The translations under genes and the position numbers were made by a program. Below the pieces are notes generated by a model. That model was not told the DNA's origin. It did no database searches and saw only the letters and a list, made by a program, of their open reading frames with translations. Shown one piece after another: positions 1 to 8,263 of a DNA stretch of 18,623 bases. The stretch comes from an uncultured Collinsella sp. (GTDB taxonomy: Bacteria; Actinomycetota; Coriobacteriia; Coriobacteriales; Coriobacteriaceae). The stretch is from the NCBI GenBank assembly GCA_900556205.1, contig USNX01000004.1, positions 1 through 18,623 on the forward strand. Direction: 5' to 3'. Positions within the stretch are counted from its first letter, which is position 1, and each line of letters opens with the position of its first letter.

Positions 1-1439
1 GCCAGGCGGTTCTCAACGAGCTGGCGCAGGTTGGGTTTCTTGTTGCCCACCATGATGTCGTCGGAACTAAAGTCGCGGATCATGCGACTGATGCGGCAGA
101 ACGCCGGCGTCACCACGATGTCGTCGGCTAACACATCGAGCAGCTCTTCCTCGGTATAGGGACGCCACTCGCCACGTTCATAGCAACCCACCAGACGCGA
201 GCCCTCGATGAGCGCACACGGGTAGACCTTGACCTCGTCGGGCATAAAGGCCCCCTCGGTCATAAAGCGCTCGTAGTCGCGCTTGTCCCCCTCGGGCGTG
301 GCGCCCAGCAAGTTGAGCATAAAATGCGCGTGGATCTTAAAGCCACACAGGCGCGCAAGCGAAAACGCCCGCTCGATCTGCGCCACCGAAATGCGACGCT
401 CGTTGATATCGAGCAGGTGCTGGTCAAGGCTCTGAATACCCATCTGAATCTTGGTGCAGCCCAGGCGGCGGATGAGCGTAAGGGCCTGCGGCGTTACGGC
501 ATCGGGGCGCGTCTCGATAACGAGCTCCACCACGCGATGCTTCGCCGTCTCGTTGATGCGCTGCTGACGTTCAAGCTCCTCCATCGTGGCCGTCTGCCAC
601 TCGGCGACCTCGCCCCACGGCGTACCGGGGCCGTACAGGCGACGCACTGCGCGGTTGTAGCCGCCCACGGAAGCATCCACACGCCCCTGCTCGTCGGCAA
701 CGCCGCTCGCAAGCTCAACCTCATCGGTCGCAATACCGGCAGCGCGATAGCGTTCGCGTCGCTCCGCCACCACCGGCGGCAGCGCATTGGCAGGAGCATC
801 GTCGAGCAGGCGCCCCGCCTCGGCACGGCTGATGCCCGGACGCGCCAACATGGGGTTTGCTGCCACGCCGGCGACGGCATCGTCATTGAGCGCGCGGAAG
901 AGCTCCGACATAAACCACGCCTGATACCCTTGCGGATAGTCGCTCCAGGTACCGCCAAGCACAATGAGCTCGATCTTATCGGTCGCATGCCCCATCTGCG
1001 AAAGCGCGGTCAGGCGAGCGCTCACCTGCAGATACGGGTCAAAGCAATTTTGCTCCGCACGGGCGCATGCCGGCTCGGCGTGCAGATAGCTCTTGGGCAT
1101 GCGCAGATCGTTGGGGCAAAACAGGCAATCGCCCGAGCATGGCCAGGGCTTGGTAATGACGGTAATGGTCGCCACGCCCGAGGCCGTTCGGCGCGGCTTC
1201 ATACGCAGGACCTGCAGCAGTCGACGTTCCAGCTCGGCATCGACATTCCACCCAGCCCAACGAGCCGGCTCCTCACGTTTTACCCGCTGGTAGAACGGCA
1301 GCAGACGGCGCTTGGCCAAATCGCGTTTGTCGGCACCCTCACGGCGCGCCTCGGCATGTATCAGTTTGACGAGCGCTTTGTCGTCCACGGTCTCGCCGCG
1401 ACGCAGAGCCTCGAGTATGTTCAAGATAATCTGTTCCAT
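1..1439 (-). CDS. elp3: Elp3-family radical SAM tRNA-modifying enzyme (C-terminus outside window)
   Basis: Elp3 enzymes make the cm5U modification on wobble uridine of tRNA, using a radical SAM domain and a C-terminal acetyltransferase domain. The visible 479 codons begin at ATG 1439, the first in-frame start after the upstream terminator. After an N-terminal helical region comes TKPWPCSGDCLFCPND, a CX3CX2C iron-sulfur motif. Further Elp3-type blocks follow: GHATDKIELIVLGGTW, ELVIETRPD, GCTKIQMGIQSLD, FKIHAHFM, and DEVKVYPCALIEGS. Two things are odd. CPND replaces the usual CPGG after the cluster cysteines, and roughly 120 residues separate the GGTW helix from IETRPD where yeast Elp3 has about 36. 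The acetyltransferase domain, if present, lies past position 1. The fold assignment is solid; the exact product is inferred. Confidence 0.82.
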   Translation of the reverse strand, partial: MEQIILNILEALRRGETVDDKALVKLIHAEARREGADKRDLAKRRLLPFYQRVKREEPARWAGWNVDAELERRLLQVLRMKPRRTASGVATITVITKPWPCSGDCLFCPNDLRMPKSYLHAEPACARAEQNCFDPYLQVSARLTALSQMGHATDKIELIVLGGTWSDYPQGYQAWFMSELFRALNDDAVAGVAANPMLARPGISRAEAGRLLDDAPANALPPVVAERRERYRAAGIATDEVELASGVADEQGRVDASVGGYNRAVRRLYGPGTPWGEVAEWQTATMEELERQQRINETAKHRVVELVIETRPDAVTPQALTLIRRLGCTKIQMGIQSLDQHLLDINERRISVAQIERAFSLARLCGFKIHAHFMLNLLGATPEGDKRDYERFMTEGAFMPDEVKVYPCALIEGSRLVGCYERGEWRPYTEEELLDVLADDIVVTPAFCRISRMIRDFSSDDIMVGNKKPNLRQLVENRL

Positions 1440-1450
1440 GCCCCCATTGT

Positions 1451-1489
1451 AAAGGCAAAGGCGCCGAAGCCGACCACGGCCCCGGCGCC
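1451..1489 (-). terminator. Rho-independent terminator after the DUF4097 gene
   Basis: On the minus strand a GGCGCCG...CGGCGCC stem (1483-1489 paired with 1460-1466) is followed by TTTGCCTTT. It lies between the end of the DUF4097 gene at 1537 and the elp3 start at 1439, so elp3 is probably transcribed separately, at least in part. Confidence 0.6.
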
Positions 1490-1536
1490 TCCATCAAAGA
1501 GCATGCCTATATGTACCGATCTCCGAAAACCGCATG

Positions 1537-2439
1537 TCACTCCGGATCAAACGACATGTCGCCCGAACCGACCTCGAAACGATACGTAGCAGACTTATCG
1601 CCGTTGTCGAATTCAAGATTCAATATGGTCTCGCCATCGTAGCCAAGCGGAAGGAAATCGCTCTCGAAGTCACCGCTGCCCACGGTGAGGCTCGCCTTAA
1701 AGCCCGTAGAGTTCGGAACCGTCATCTCCACATCGCCCGAGTCCACGCTTACGTCCATCGACTTCGCGGGGGCCTGGTAGAGCTCGAACGTCACATCGCC
1801 CGAACCGACCTCGGCATTCAGAGTGTCGGTCACGGTGCCCGCAAACGCGACGTCTCCCGAGTCCAACGTCAAATCAAAGTCGTGGCACGCAATGTCCGCG
1901 ACCGTCAGGTCTCCCAACCCCACGTTTGCCGTAATGCCCATCATGTTATCGGCAAGCTCACGCGGCAGTTCAATGGTGACCTTACGGTCATGGGCGCGCT
2001 CGTCATCGCAGTCGAACTGGCTAATCTTGAGTGTAGAGCCCTCGATCTTAACCAGATTCTGAGTGGCGGCATCGGAAGCAGACGCCCCCTTTGCAACGCG
2101 CCCGCTTTCGACGACACGTACCGGTCCGCCAGAGACACGTTTAATCTCGACCGCCCCCGACGTCACATCCAAGTCGAGCGATTGGAACGCGTCTTCGTCA
2201 AAAGTCGTGCTCGAAAGTTGCTGAGGCCGAGCGGAATATTTACCGCCATCGTTCATAAAATCGTCGTCGTCAACCACATCGTCCATACCGGACAAGCCGG
2301 ATACAACATCGTCGAGATCCCACGGGCCATCAAAATGAATCAAAGTCCGCGAAGTGCCAAAGACGAGCCCGATGATGAGCACAAACGCTCCGATGCCAAC
2401 GCCCAAGCGTACCTTGGATTCATGCGAAAGCTTCATCAT
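1537..2439 (-). CDS. Membrane-anchored DUF4097 beta-repeat protein
   Basis: The 300-residue product has a short positively charged N-terminus and one membrane helix (about residues 11-28), then an acidic linker, then a long beta-strand domain. In that domain a SGD motif recurs about every 20-25 residues (SGAVEI, LGDLTV, SGDVAF, SGDVTF, SGDVEM, SGDFES, SGDMSF). This is the DUF4097 (adhesin-like beta-solenoid) pattern. The topology suggests the repeat domain lies outside the membrane. The start ATG overlaps the stop of the XRE gene (ATGA-type overlap at 2436-2439), so the two are translationally coupled. Function is unknown. Pairing with an HTH regulator is common for this family and suggests a role in envelope sensing, which is inference. 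Confidence 0.8.
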   Translation of the reverse strand: MMKLSHESKVRLGVGIGAFVLIIGLVFGTSRTLIHFDGPWDLDDVVSGLSGMDDVVDDDDFMNDGGKYSARPQQLSSTTFDEDAFQSLDLDVTSGAVEIKRVSGGPVRVVESGRVAKGASASDAATQNLVKIEGSTLKISQFDCDDERAHDRKVTIELPRELADNMMGITANVGLGDLTVADIACHDFDLTLDSGDVAFAGTVTDTLNAEVGSGDVTFELYQAPAKSMDVSVDSGDVEMTVPNSTGFKASLTVGSGDFESDFLPLGYDGETILNLEFDNGDKSATYRFEVGSGDMSFDPE

Positions 2440-3152
2440 TCATCGCCCTCTTTGGCAATCGGCTCAGCGGTAGTCGCGGTAGCCACGTCAGTATCAACCG
2501 GGGCGGAAGCATTCCGAGCCCTAGCCGCCACCGGTGCCGGACCAACCTGAATATCCCCGCGCGCCCAATCACCATCGAGCGCACGCGCCACCCAGTGATA
2601 GATGGGAATCGTGAAGAAGATCAGCGCGGCAAAGGGGCCGGCACCAAACAGGAACATCAGCAAAAAGAACAGTAGCCAGCACACGGCCCAATACGGGAAC
2701 GACTGGAACGGGCCCTTCACCGGAGTCGAGCCAACCGCGGTGCCACTCGTCGCCTGCGCCGTAGCGGCATTAGCGGCCTGTGCACTCCAGCTTGCCGCTT
2801 GCGCCGCCTTGGCGGCGGCGTCACTCGCCTGTGTTGCCGCCTCGGTAGCTCGTGCCGCCGCCTCATGGGTGCGTGCGCGCTCTGCCGCCTCGGCCTCGCG
2901 CTGACGAGCGCGGTCCTCGTTCTCAAACTCGATATCGTCCTCGATCTCGTCGCTCGGATTGAGCAGCTCGTCCAGGCTCACACCATAGAGTTTGGCGAGC
3001 GAGATCAGGTTCTCGGTATCGGGCGAGCTCTCCGCGCGCTCCCATTTACTGACCGCCTGGCGCGACAGTCCCAGCTTTCGTGCCAGCCCTTCTTGACTAA
3101 AGCCTTTGCTGCGGCGAAGGTCGGCGAGCCGCTGCGCAGTTTCTACATTCAT
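2436..3152 (-). CDS. XRE-family HTH regulator with C-terminal membrane segments
   Basis: The 238-residue product starts at ATG 3152, chosen because AGGAGG sits just upstream and the HTH begins there; the frame stays open upstream but adds non-homologous residues. Residues 6-60 are a Cro/C1-type helix-turn-helix (FSQEGLARKLGLSRQAVSKWE). An acidic patch follows, then an Ala-rich helical stretch (about 82-139, probable coiled or rod-like linker), and one or two hydrophobic helices (about 153-189). A DNA-binding domain tethered to the membrane suggests that envelope state controls transcription. It forms a two-gene operon with the DUF4097 gene, and autoregulation is plausible. Its target genes cannot be read from the sequence. 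Confidence 0.85.
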   Translation of the reverse strand: MNVETAQRLADLRRSKGFSQEGLARKLGLSRQAVSKWERAESSPDTENLISLAKLYGVSLDELLNPSDEIEDDIEFENEDRARQREAEAAERARTHEAAARATEAATQASDAAAKAAQAASWSAQAANAATAQATSGTAVGSTPVKGPFQSFPYWAVCWLLFFLLMFLFGAGPFAALIFFTIPIYHWVARALDGDWARGDIQVGPAPVAARARNASAPVDTDVATATTAEPIAKEGDE

Positions 3153-3343
3153 GGTTCCTCCTATGTGATGCCAGCCGTACCGCCGGACCGCTTTTGTTCT
3201 TAAGGCGCCTTGCACAGTTAAAAATCTATCCGCCACCGCCAAAAGCATGCCACCTATTCTAGTGAGATTTTTGACAACCGGCGGTTGCGGGCGCATATGA
3301 GCTGCGGAAATGTGTCCAAACAAAGCAATGACCCGTAGCTTGG

Positions 3344-3373
3344 TTGTCCCCGTTGCGGCGTTAACGGTAGTAT
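3344..3373 (+). promoter_or_regulatory. Possible sigma-70 promoter of the Trm9-like methyltransferase gene
   Basis: TTGTCC (3344-3349) and TAGTAT (3368-3373) are separated by 18 bases, about 45 bases before the GTG start. Each hexamer matches the consensus at only four positions, so this is a weak candidate. The rest of the 3153-3419 intergenic region shows no other clear structure. Confidence 0.25.
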
Positions 3374-3419
3374 GGTCGTACTGTTTATTCCGCACCGCCA
3401 ACGGAGGGAGTTCCGCGCC

Positions 3420-4292
3420 GTGAACCGCGATTTCGCCTCATCGCTCATCCAGCTCAACAACACGTTCTATCGCGAGCACTCCGCTTCCTTTTCCGATACG
3501 CGCCAGGCCCCGTGGCCCGGCTGGGTACGCACCATGGATATCGCGCTCGAACAGCTCGACGTCGCCACGATCGAGCATCCCGTCCGCGTCTTCGATCTTG
3601 CCTGTGGCAATATGCGATTCGAGAACTTTGCCGCCGGCGGCGCACTTGCCGCCAAGGGCGTCGATGGCGCAAACCCCTCGGCAGATGCCAGCTGCCCGTT
3701 TGAGTTCTATGGTGTCGACTCGTGCCAAGACCTGGCCATCGATGCACATGGCCACGCGCTGCGCATTCCCAACCTGCACTTCCAGGAACTCGACGTGCTC
3801 GACGCCCTTATGAAGCTCAACCCCGCCGAGACGCCCGACGTGCTTTTCGACGCCCCGCTCGCCGACATCTCGGTCTGCTTTGGCTTTATGCACCATGTGC
3901 CGTCGTGCGAGTACCGTGTACGCGTGCTCGACGCTCTGGTGCGCCAGACGCGCCCGGGCGGCATCATCGCCATCAGCTTTTGGGAGTTTATGAACGACGA
4001 GCGCATGGCGCGCAAGGCTGTTCGCGCCGAAGCCCGCGCCGAGCTCACCCCGCCGTTTGAGGGTTACGATTCCGCCCAGTTTGAAGCCGGCGACCACCTC
4101 ATTGGCTGGCAAAACGACCGCCACGCCTACCGCTATTGCCATCACTTTGACGATCAGCAGATCACCGACCTGGTGCGCGGCGTCCGTACGTTCTACAAGA
4201 GCGGCGAGGTCCCCGTGCGTGAGCTTGAGCGCTTCCATGCCGACGGTCGTAGCGGCGAGCTCAACCGCTATGTGATTCTCAAGCGCCTGTAG
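3420..4292 (+). CDS. Class I SAM-dependent methyltransferase, Trm9-like
   Basis: The 290-residue product starts at GTG 3420, selected because GGAGGGAG lies nine bases upstream; an earlier in-frame ATG (3372) has no such site. SAM-binding motif I is DLACGN (59-64) and the acidic post-I residue is in YGVD (to residue 100). A Trm9/ABH8-type pattern follows: FGFMHHVPS (155-162), RPGGIIAISFWEF (178-190) and RYCHHF (238-243). The N-terminal FYREH..FSDTR..PWPG also fits bacterial relatives of Trm9, as I remember them. Trm9 methylates the carboxymethyl group placed on wobble uridine by Elp3, and an Elp3 homologue lies about 2 kb away. Membership in the methyltransferase superfamily is firm; the tRNA substrate is inference. 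Other substrates are possible. Confidence 0.72.
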   Translation: MNRDFASSLIQLNNTFYREHSASFSDTRQAPWPGWVRTMDIALEQLDVATIEHPVRVFDLACGNMRFENFAAGGALAAKGVDGANPSADASCPFEFYGVDSCQDLAIDAHGHALRIPNLHFQELDVLDALMKLNPAETPDVLFDAPLADISVCFGFMHHVPSCEYRVRVLDALVRQTRPGGIIAISFWEFMNDERMARKAVRAEARAELTPPFEGYDSAQFEAGDHLIGWQNDRHAYRYCHHFDDQQITDLVRGVRTFYKSGEVPVRELERFHADGRSGELNRYVILKRL

Positions 4293-4329
4293 GCATCGAC
4301 GACTCGCCGCCGAGCCGCACCGCATCTTC

Positions 4330-4354
4330 CGGGCAAACTATGCCCGCCCTTTTT
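4330..4354 (+). terminator. Short terminator-like hairpin between the methyltransferase and trmB
   Basis: CGGGC (4330-4334) and GCCCG (4342-4346) pair around a 7-base loop, followed by CCC and five T residues. The stem is short, so termination may be partial and trmB may be co-transcribed at a reduced level. Confidence 0.45.
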
Positions 4355-4410
4355 CAATCCATTGACGGAACGTGCAGCTATGCGTTCCATACTTATGACC
4401 AAGGAGCCTC

Positions 4411-5250
4411 ATGGGAGCCGTCCACGTTCGCACGCCTAAGAACTTTGTGCTCGAGGAGCGCCTGGAACGCTACGCCGATGCGATTGAGACAAACCCCGAG
4501 GCTTATGCCGGAGATTGGCGCAAGGCCTGTGCGCCCGCAGGCAGCAAGCCCTTCGAGCACCTTCACCTGGATCTTGGCTGTGGCAAGGGAACGTACCTTG
4601 TAGAACGCGCGGGCCACGAGCCAAACACCCTCTTTATCGGCATGGACCAGGAGCCCATCTGCATTGCCTATGCCGCGCAGAAAATCTGCGAGCAGGAGCT
4701 ATCCAACGCACTCGTCCTGCCCCGAGGCGCCGCATCGCTGCCACAGCTGTTTGCCGCAGGCGAGCTCGATGCCATCACCATTAACTTTCCCACGCCGCAG
4801 CCCAAGGCCAAGTACGCTAAAAAACGACTCGTCCATGTCGACCATCTGATGCTCTACCGCCCGCTCTTTTCAGCCGGCGCTACCGTCACACTGCGCACCG
4901 ATAGCAAGCCGTTGCGCGATTACGCCCTGGGACAGTTTGCCGCGGCCGGCTACGATACGCTTTGGGTAAGCGACGACGTCCGCCGCGACCATCCCGAGCA
5001 TCCCGAGACCGAGTACGAGCGCCGCACGCGCGAGATGGGTGCCGCCGTCTATGGCATTTGCGCCACACCTGGAGCGCAGCCCAGCGATGAACAGCTCGCG
5101 GCGGGCCGCGCGCAGGAGCAAAGCCTAGCCTGCTACCTGCCCGATAACCTCGATGAGCTCGCCTATGTGCCTCTGGGCATGGAAGAGGCCGTCGAGAACT
5201 TTAGAAACCGTGCCCGCAAGGGCAAGAAGCGTCTACCGCAAGAGTCCTAG
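4411..5250 (+). CDS. trmB: TrmB-like tRNA (guanine-N7)-methyltransferase
   Basis: TrmB methylates N7 of G46 in the variable loop of tRNA. The 279-residue product has motif I HLDLGCGKG (52-60), FIGMDQE (75-81), INFPTPQPK (124-132), KKRLV (137-141) and TEYE (200-203), all in family order. AAGGAG precedes the ATG. In typical TrmB the fourth block reads FPDPWxK, and the Asp is essential in E. coli (D144). Here Asp is replaced by Thr128 and Trp by Gln130. The protein also carries a C-terminal extension of about 55 residues ending in a basic tail (NRARKGKKRL). Family assignment is good. Whether it keeps m7G46 activity is open, and a lineage-specific variant active site is possible. Confidence 0.75.
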   Translation: MGAVHVRTPKNFVLEERLERYADAIETNPEAYAGDWRKACAPAGSKPFEHLHLDLGCGKGTYLVERAGHEPNTLFIGMDQEPICIAYAAQKICEQELSNALVLPRGAASLPQLFAAGELDAITINFPTPQPKAKYAKKRLVHVDHLMLYRPLFSAGATVTLRTDSKPLRDYALGQFAAAGYDTLWVSDDVRRDHPEHPETEYERRTREMGAAVYGICATPGAQPSDEQLAAGRAQEQSLACYLPDNLDELAYVPLGMEEAVENFRNRARKGKKRLPQES

Positions 5251-5559
5251 GGGCTTCTGATGGTCGCGGCGTTGGCAAACAAGCGCAAATAGGCGCCAGC
5301 GAACGGCCCTCAAACCTAAGTGAGTAGACTATTTTGCAATAGCCAAGCACAGCCCGCATAGCGAAACATAAAACCGCAGGTAGAACCCTTGCGCAAAAGC
5401 CATGTGCTCGCAATATCGCAAAAAGTCTACTCACTTAGCTAGCGACTACACTAAACGGCTGGGCAGAACGCCCATTTCCTGCATTTTCTCGCGCGCTGGC
5501 ACCCCGCGCCGCCGCTACGCCATAATAGTTGGCGGACAATCGCGAGAGAAAGCAACCAT
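5251..5559. other. Intergenic region holding repeat copy A
   Basis: This 309-base gap between trmB and the helicase gene holds the 123-bp palindromic element (5316-5438) and no convincing gene. The helicase start is preceded by GAGAGAAAG, a weak ribosome site. CATAAT at 5521-5526 resembles a -10 hexamer, but no good -35 stands at the right distance. Confidence 0.6.
5316..5438 (+). repeat. 123-bp palindromic triple-stop element, copy A
   Basis: Perfect 15-bp terminal inverted repeats (CTAAGTGAGTAGACT at 5316-5330, its complement at 5424-5438). Similarity between the arms continues imperfectly inward (TTTTGC..AT..., AGCACA), so the whole could fold as a long hairpin. The conserved core CCGCAGGTA lies near the apex. 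About 88 of 123 positions match copy B without gaps (counted by hand). No transposase or clear target-site duplication is seen. This copy sits between trmB and the helicase and does not end either gene. Confidence 0.85.
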
Positions 5560-8241
5560 ATGGCACAGACCACGACAGATACCGCCGCCAGCACCGTCTC
5601 CGGCGCCGGCGCTGCCAGCTCATTCTCGGGCGGCACGGGAACCGAAGCCGAGTTTGGCTCGCTCGGCGCGCTCTCCCCCACCTGGTGGGAGCCCGAGGAC
5701 GGCAGCGAGCCCGAGCCATGGCTCACGCCCGATCAAGCCTTCGAACGCTTCTTTGAATGGACGAGCGATCGCGGCATTGAGCTGTGGGACCACCAAGAAG
5801 AGGCCCTCATGGACCTGGCCGCCGGCGATCACATCATTTTAGGCACACCGACCGGATCGGGTAAATCGCTCGTCGCGCTGGGCATGCTCTTTATGGGCAT
5901 GGCGCAGGGCAAGCGCTGCTATTACACGGCCCCCATCAAGGCCCTGGTCAGCGAAAAGTTCTTCGACCTGGTACAAGTACTCGGCCGCGATAACGTCGGC
6001 ATGATCACCGGCGATACGCATATCAATACCAAGGCACCCGTCATCTGCTGCACGGCCGAAATCCTTGCCAACGATGCGCTACGCGAGGGCGAGGACGCCG
6101 ATGTGGGCTGCGTAGCCATGGATGAGTTCCACTACTTTGCCGACCCCGACCGCGGCTGGGCATGGCAGGTGCCGCTGCTCACCCTGCCCCACACGCAGTT
6201 TATGCTCATGAGTGCCACGCTCGGCGATGTCACCGCCATCGCCGCCTCGCTCGAGGAGCACACCGGCGCTGCTTGCGACCTGGTTGTCGACGCCCCGCGC
6301 CCTGTTCCGCTGAGCTACGACTATGTGACGACCTCCCTCGAGGGCACCGTCGAGCTCGCTATGCGCCGCGGAGAGGCCCCACTCTACATCGTGCACTTTA
6401 GTCAGGACGCCGCGCTTGCCACGGCACAGTCGCTTGCCAACTTTGGCATCGCTAGCAAGGAGCAGCGCGAGGCCATTAAGGAAGCTGCCAAAGGCACGAG
6501 TTTCTCCACCGCCTTCGGCAAGATTCTCAAGCGCCTGCTCGGCTGCGGCGTCGGCGTGCACCACGCCGGTATGCTGCCGCGCTATCGCCTACTGGTTGAG
6601 CGCCTGGCGCAGCAGGGCCTGCTGCCCGTCATCTGCGGCACCGACACGCTCGGCGTCGGCATCAACGTGCCCATCCACACCGTGGTGCTCACCGCGCTCA
6701 CCAAGTTCGACGGTTACAAGATGCGTCGTCTGCGCGCCCGCGAGTTCCACCAGATTGCCGGTCGCGCCGGCCGCTCGGGCTTTGACACCGAGGGTATGGT
6801 AATTGCCGAGGCGCCGGAGCACGAGATCGAAAACGCCAAGCTTATGGCCAAAGCGGGCGACGACCCCAAAAAACTCCGTAAGATTAAAAAGAAAAAGGCC
6901 CCCGAGGGCTTTGTCACCTGGAACAAGCAGACCTTTGAGCGCCTGATCGAGACGCAGCCCGAGACGCTCAAGCCGCGCCTGCGCATCACGCACTCCATGG
7001 TGATTAGCGTGGTCGAGCAGGGCGGCGATGCCCGAACCCGCGTACACGACCTCATCGAGACGAGCCTGCAGACTCCCGAGGAAAAGGCTAAGCTCGAGGT
7101 TCGCGCCGACGAAATCTTCGCCACGCTCATCGATTCCGGCGTCGTCGTTCGCACCGAGGTGCCGCCCGCGCCCGACGCCCCGACTGACGCCGCGCCGGAC
7201 ATCGACTATGCGCTGACGGTCGATCTGCCCGAGGACTTCGCGCTCGATCAGCCGCTCTCGCCGTTTTTGCTTGCCGCGCTGGAGCTGCTCGACCCCGAGA
7301 GTGAGACCTATACCATGGATCTGATCTCGATGGTCGAGGCAACGCTCGAGGACCCCAAGCAGGTATTGCGCGCACAGGAGCGCGCCGCGCGCGACCGCGC
7401 GATGGCCGAAATGAAGGCTGACGGCGTCGACTATGAGGAGCGTCTGGAGCGCATTCAGGACGTCACCTACGAAAAGCCGCTCGAGGATTTGCTCGATGCC
7501 GCCTTTGACAAGTACTGCCAGGAAGTGCCTTGGGCAAACGACTACCAGCTCTCTCCCAAGAGTGTCCTGCGCGATATGCTGGAAAGCGCGAGCGATTTTA
7601 AGGGTTACATTCAAAAGCTCGGCATCGCCCGCTCCGAGGGCATTTTACTGCGCTACCTGGCAGAGGCCTACCGTTCACTCGACCGTACCGTGCCCATCGA
7701 GAAGCGCGACGAGCGCCTGCGCGACATTATCTCGTGGCTGGGCTTTGTGGTGCGCTCGGTGGACTCGAGCCTGGTGGACGAGTGGGAAAACGCCGGCAAC
7801 CCGGCAGCCCTCGATGCTGCGCCGCCGCAGGGCATCGACGAGGTCGTGGCGGACCGTCGCGGCTGCACGCTATTGGTGCGCAACGCGCTCTTCCGCCGCG
7901 TGACCCTTGCCGCCCGCGAGCACGTTCGCGAGCTGGGCGAGCTCGACGACGACTGGGGCATGAGCGAGATCCGCTGGCAAAAAGCACTCGACGCTTACCA
8001 CGAGCAGCACGAGGAAATCCTCACCGACGGAGATGCCCGCAGCGCCGCGATGTTTTCCATTGACGAGTCCGACGAGAAGACCGCGCACGTATGGCACGTG
8101 CACCAGATCTTTGCCGACGAGGATGGCGACCACGATTTTGGCATCATGGGCGATGTCGATCTGGACGCCACGCAAGACGGCGGCGAGGTCATCTTCAAAA
8201 ACTACCGCGTCGGCTTTATCGAGGACCTGCTCGAGGACTAG
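5560..8241 (+). CDS. Ski2-like DEAD/DEAH-box helicase with DUF3516-type C-terminus
   Basis: The 893-residue ATP-dependent nucleic-acid helicase has an acidic, low-complexity N-terminus (about 1-55). The core then runs: TPTGSGKS Walker A (96-103), DEFH motif II (188-191), MSAT (217-220), GVHHAG (332-337), GTDTLGVGIN (360-369) and QIAGRAGRSG motif VI (398-407). The order and the GVHHAG/AGRAGR signatures are those of Ski2/Mtr4-like superfamily 2 helicases. The C-terminal half contains YRSLDRTVP and VRSVDSSLVDEWE, which resemble the DUF3516 helicase tail of actinobacteria as I remember it. A role in RNA turnover or remodelling is likely from the family but not proven. It appears monocistronic: repeat copy A lies upstream and a strong terminator downstream. 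Confidence 0.88.
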   Translation: MAQTTTDTAASTVSGAGAASSFSGGTGTEAEFGSLGALSPTWWEPEDGSEPEPWLTPDQAFERFFEWTSDRGIELWDHQEEALMDLAAGDHIILGTPTGSGKSLVALGMLFMGMAQGKRCYYTAPIKALVSEKFFDLVQVLGRDNVGMITGDTHINTKAPVICCTAEILANDALREGEDADVGCVAMDEFHYFADPDRGWAWQVPLLTLPHTQFMLMSATLGDVTAIAASLEEHTGAACDLVVDAPRPVPLSYDYVTTSLEGTVELAMRRGEAPLYIVHFSQDAALATAQSLANFGIASKEQREAIKEAAKGTSFSTAFGKILKRLLGCGVGVHHAGMLPRYRLLVERLAQQGLLPVICGTDTLGVGINVPIHTVVLTALTKFDGYKMRRLRAREFHQIAGRAGRSGFDTEGMVIAEAPEHEIENAKLMAKAGDDPKKLRKIKKKKAPEGFVTWNKQTFERLIETQPETLKPRLRITHSMVISVVEQGGDARTRVHDLIETSLQTPEEKAKLEVRADEIFATLIDSGVVVRTEVPPAPDAPTDAAPDIDYALTVDLPEDFALDQPLSPFLLAALELLDPESETYTMDLISMVEATLEDPKQVLRAQERAARDRAMAEMKADGVDYEERLERIQDVTYEKPLEDLLDAAFDKYCQEVPWANDYQLSPKSVLRDMLESASDFKGYIQKLGIARSEGILLRYLAEAYRSLDRTVPIEKRDERLRDIISWLGFVVRSVDSSLVDEWENAGNPAALDAAPPQGIDEVVADRRGCTLLVRNALFRRVTLAAREHVRELGELDDDWGMSEIRWQKALDAYHEQHEEILTDGDARSAAMFSIDESDEKTAHVWHVHQIFADEDGDHDFGIMGDVDLDATQDGGEVIFKNYRVGFIEDLLED

Positions 8242-8263
8242 CCGGGCACAATGGAACGAAACG

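Noticed and set aside
324..1589. 421-codon plus-strand open frame opposite elp3
   Set aside because: The minus strand encodes clear Elp3 motifs throughout; the opposite frame has no family resemblance or ribosome site and arises from G+C-rich codon bias.
3438..4325. 295-codon minus-strand frame opposite the methyltransferase
   Set aside because: The plus strand has SAM-binding motifs and a good ribosome site; this is a shadow.
5316..5438. Insertion sequence with transposase
   Set aside because: At 123 bp the element has no room for a transposase, none is encoded nearby, and no clear target-site duplication flanks any copy.
6589..7614. 341-codon minus-strand frame inside the helicase gene
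   Set aside because: It lies wholly within conserved helicase sequence and has no recognisable domain.
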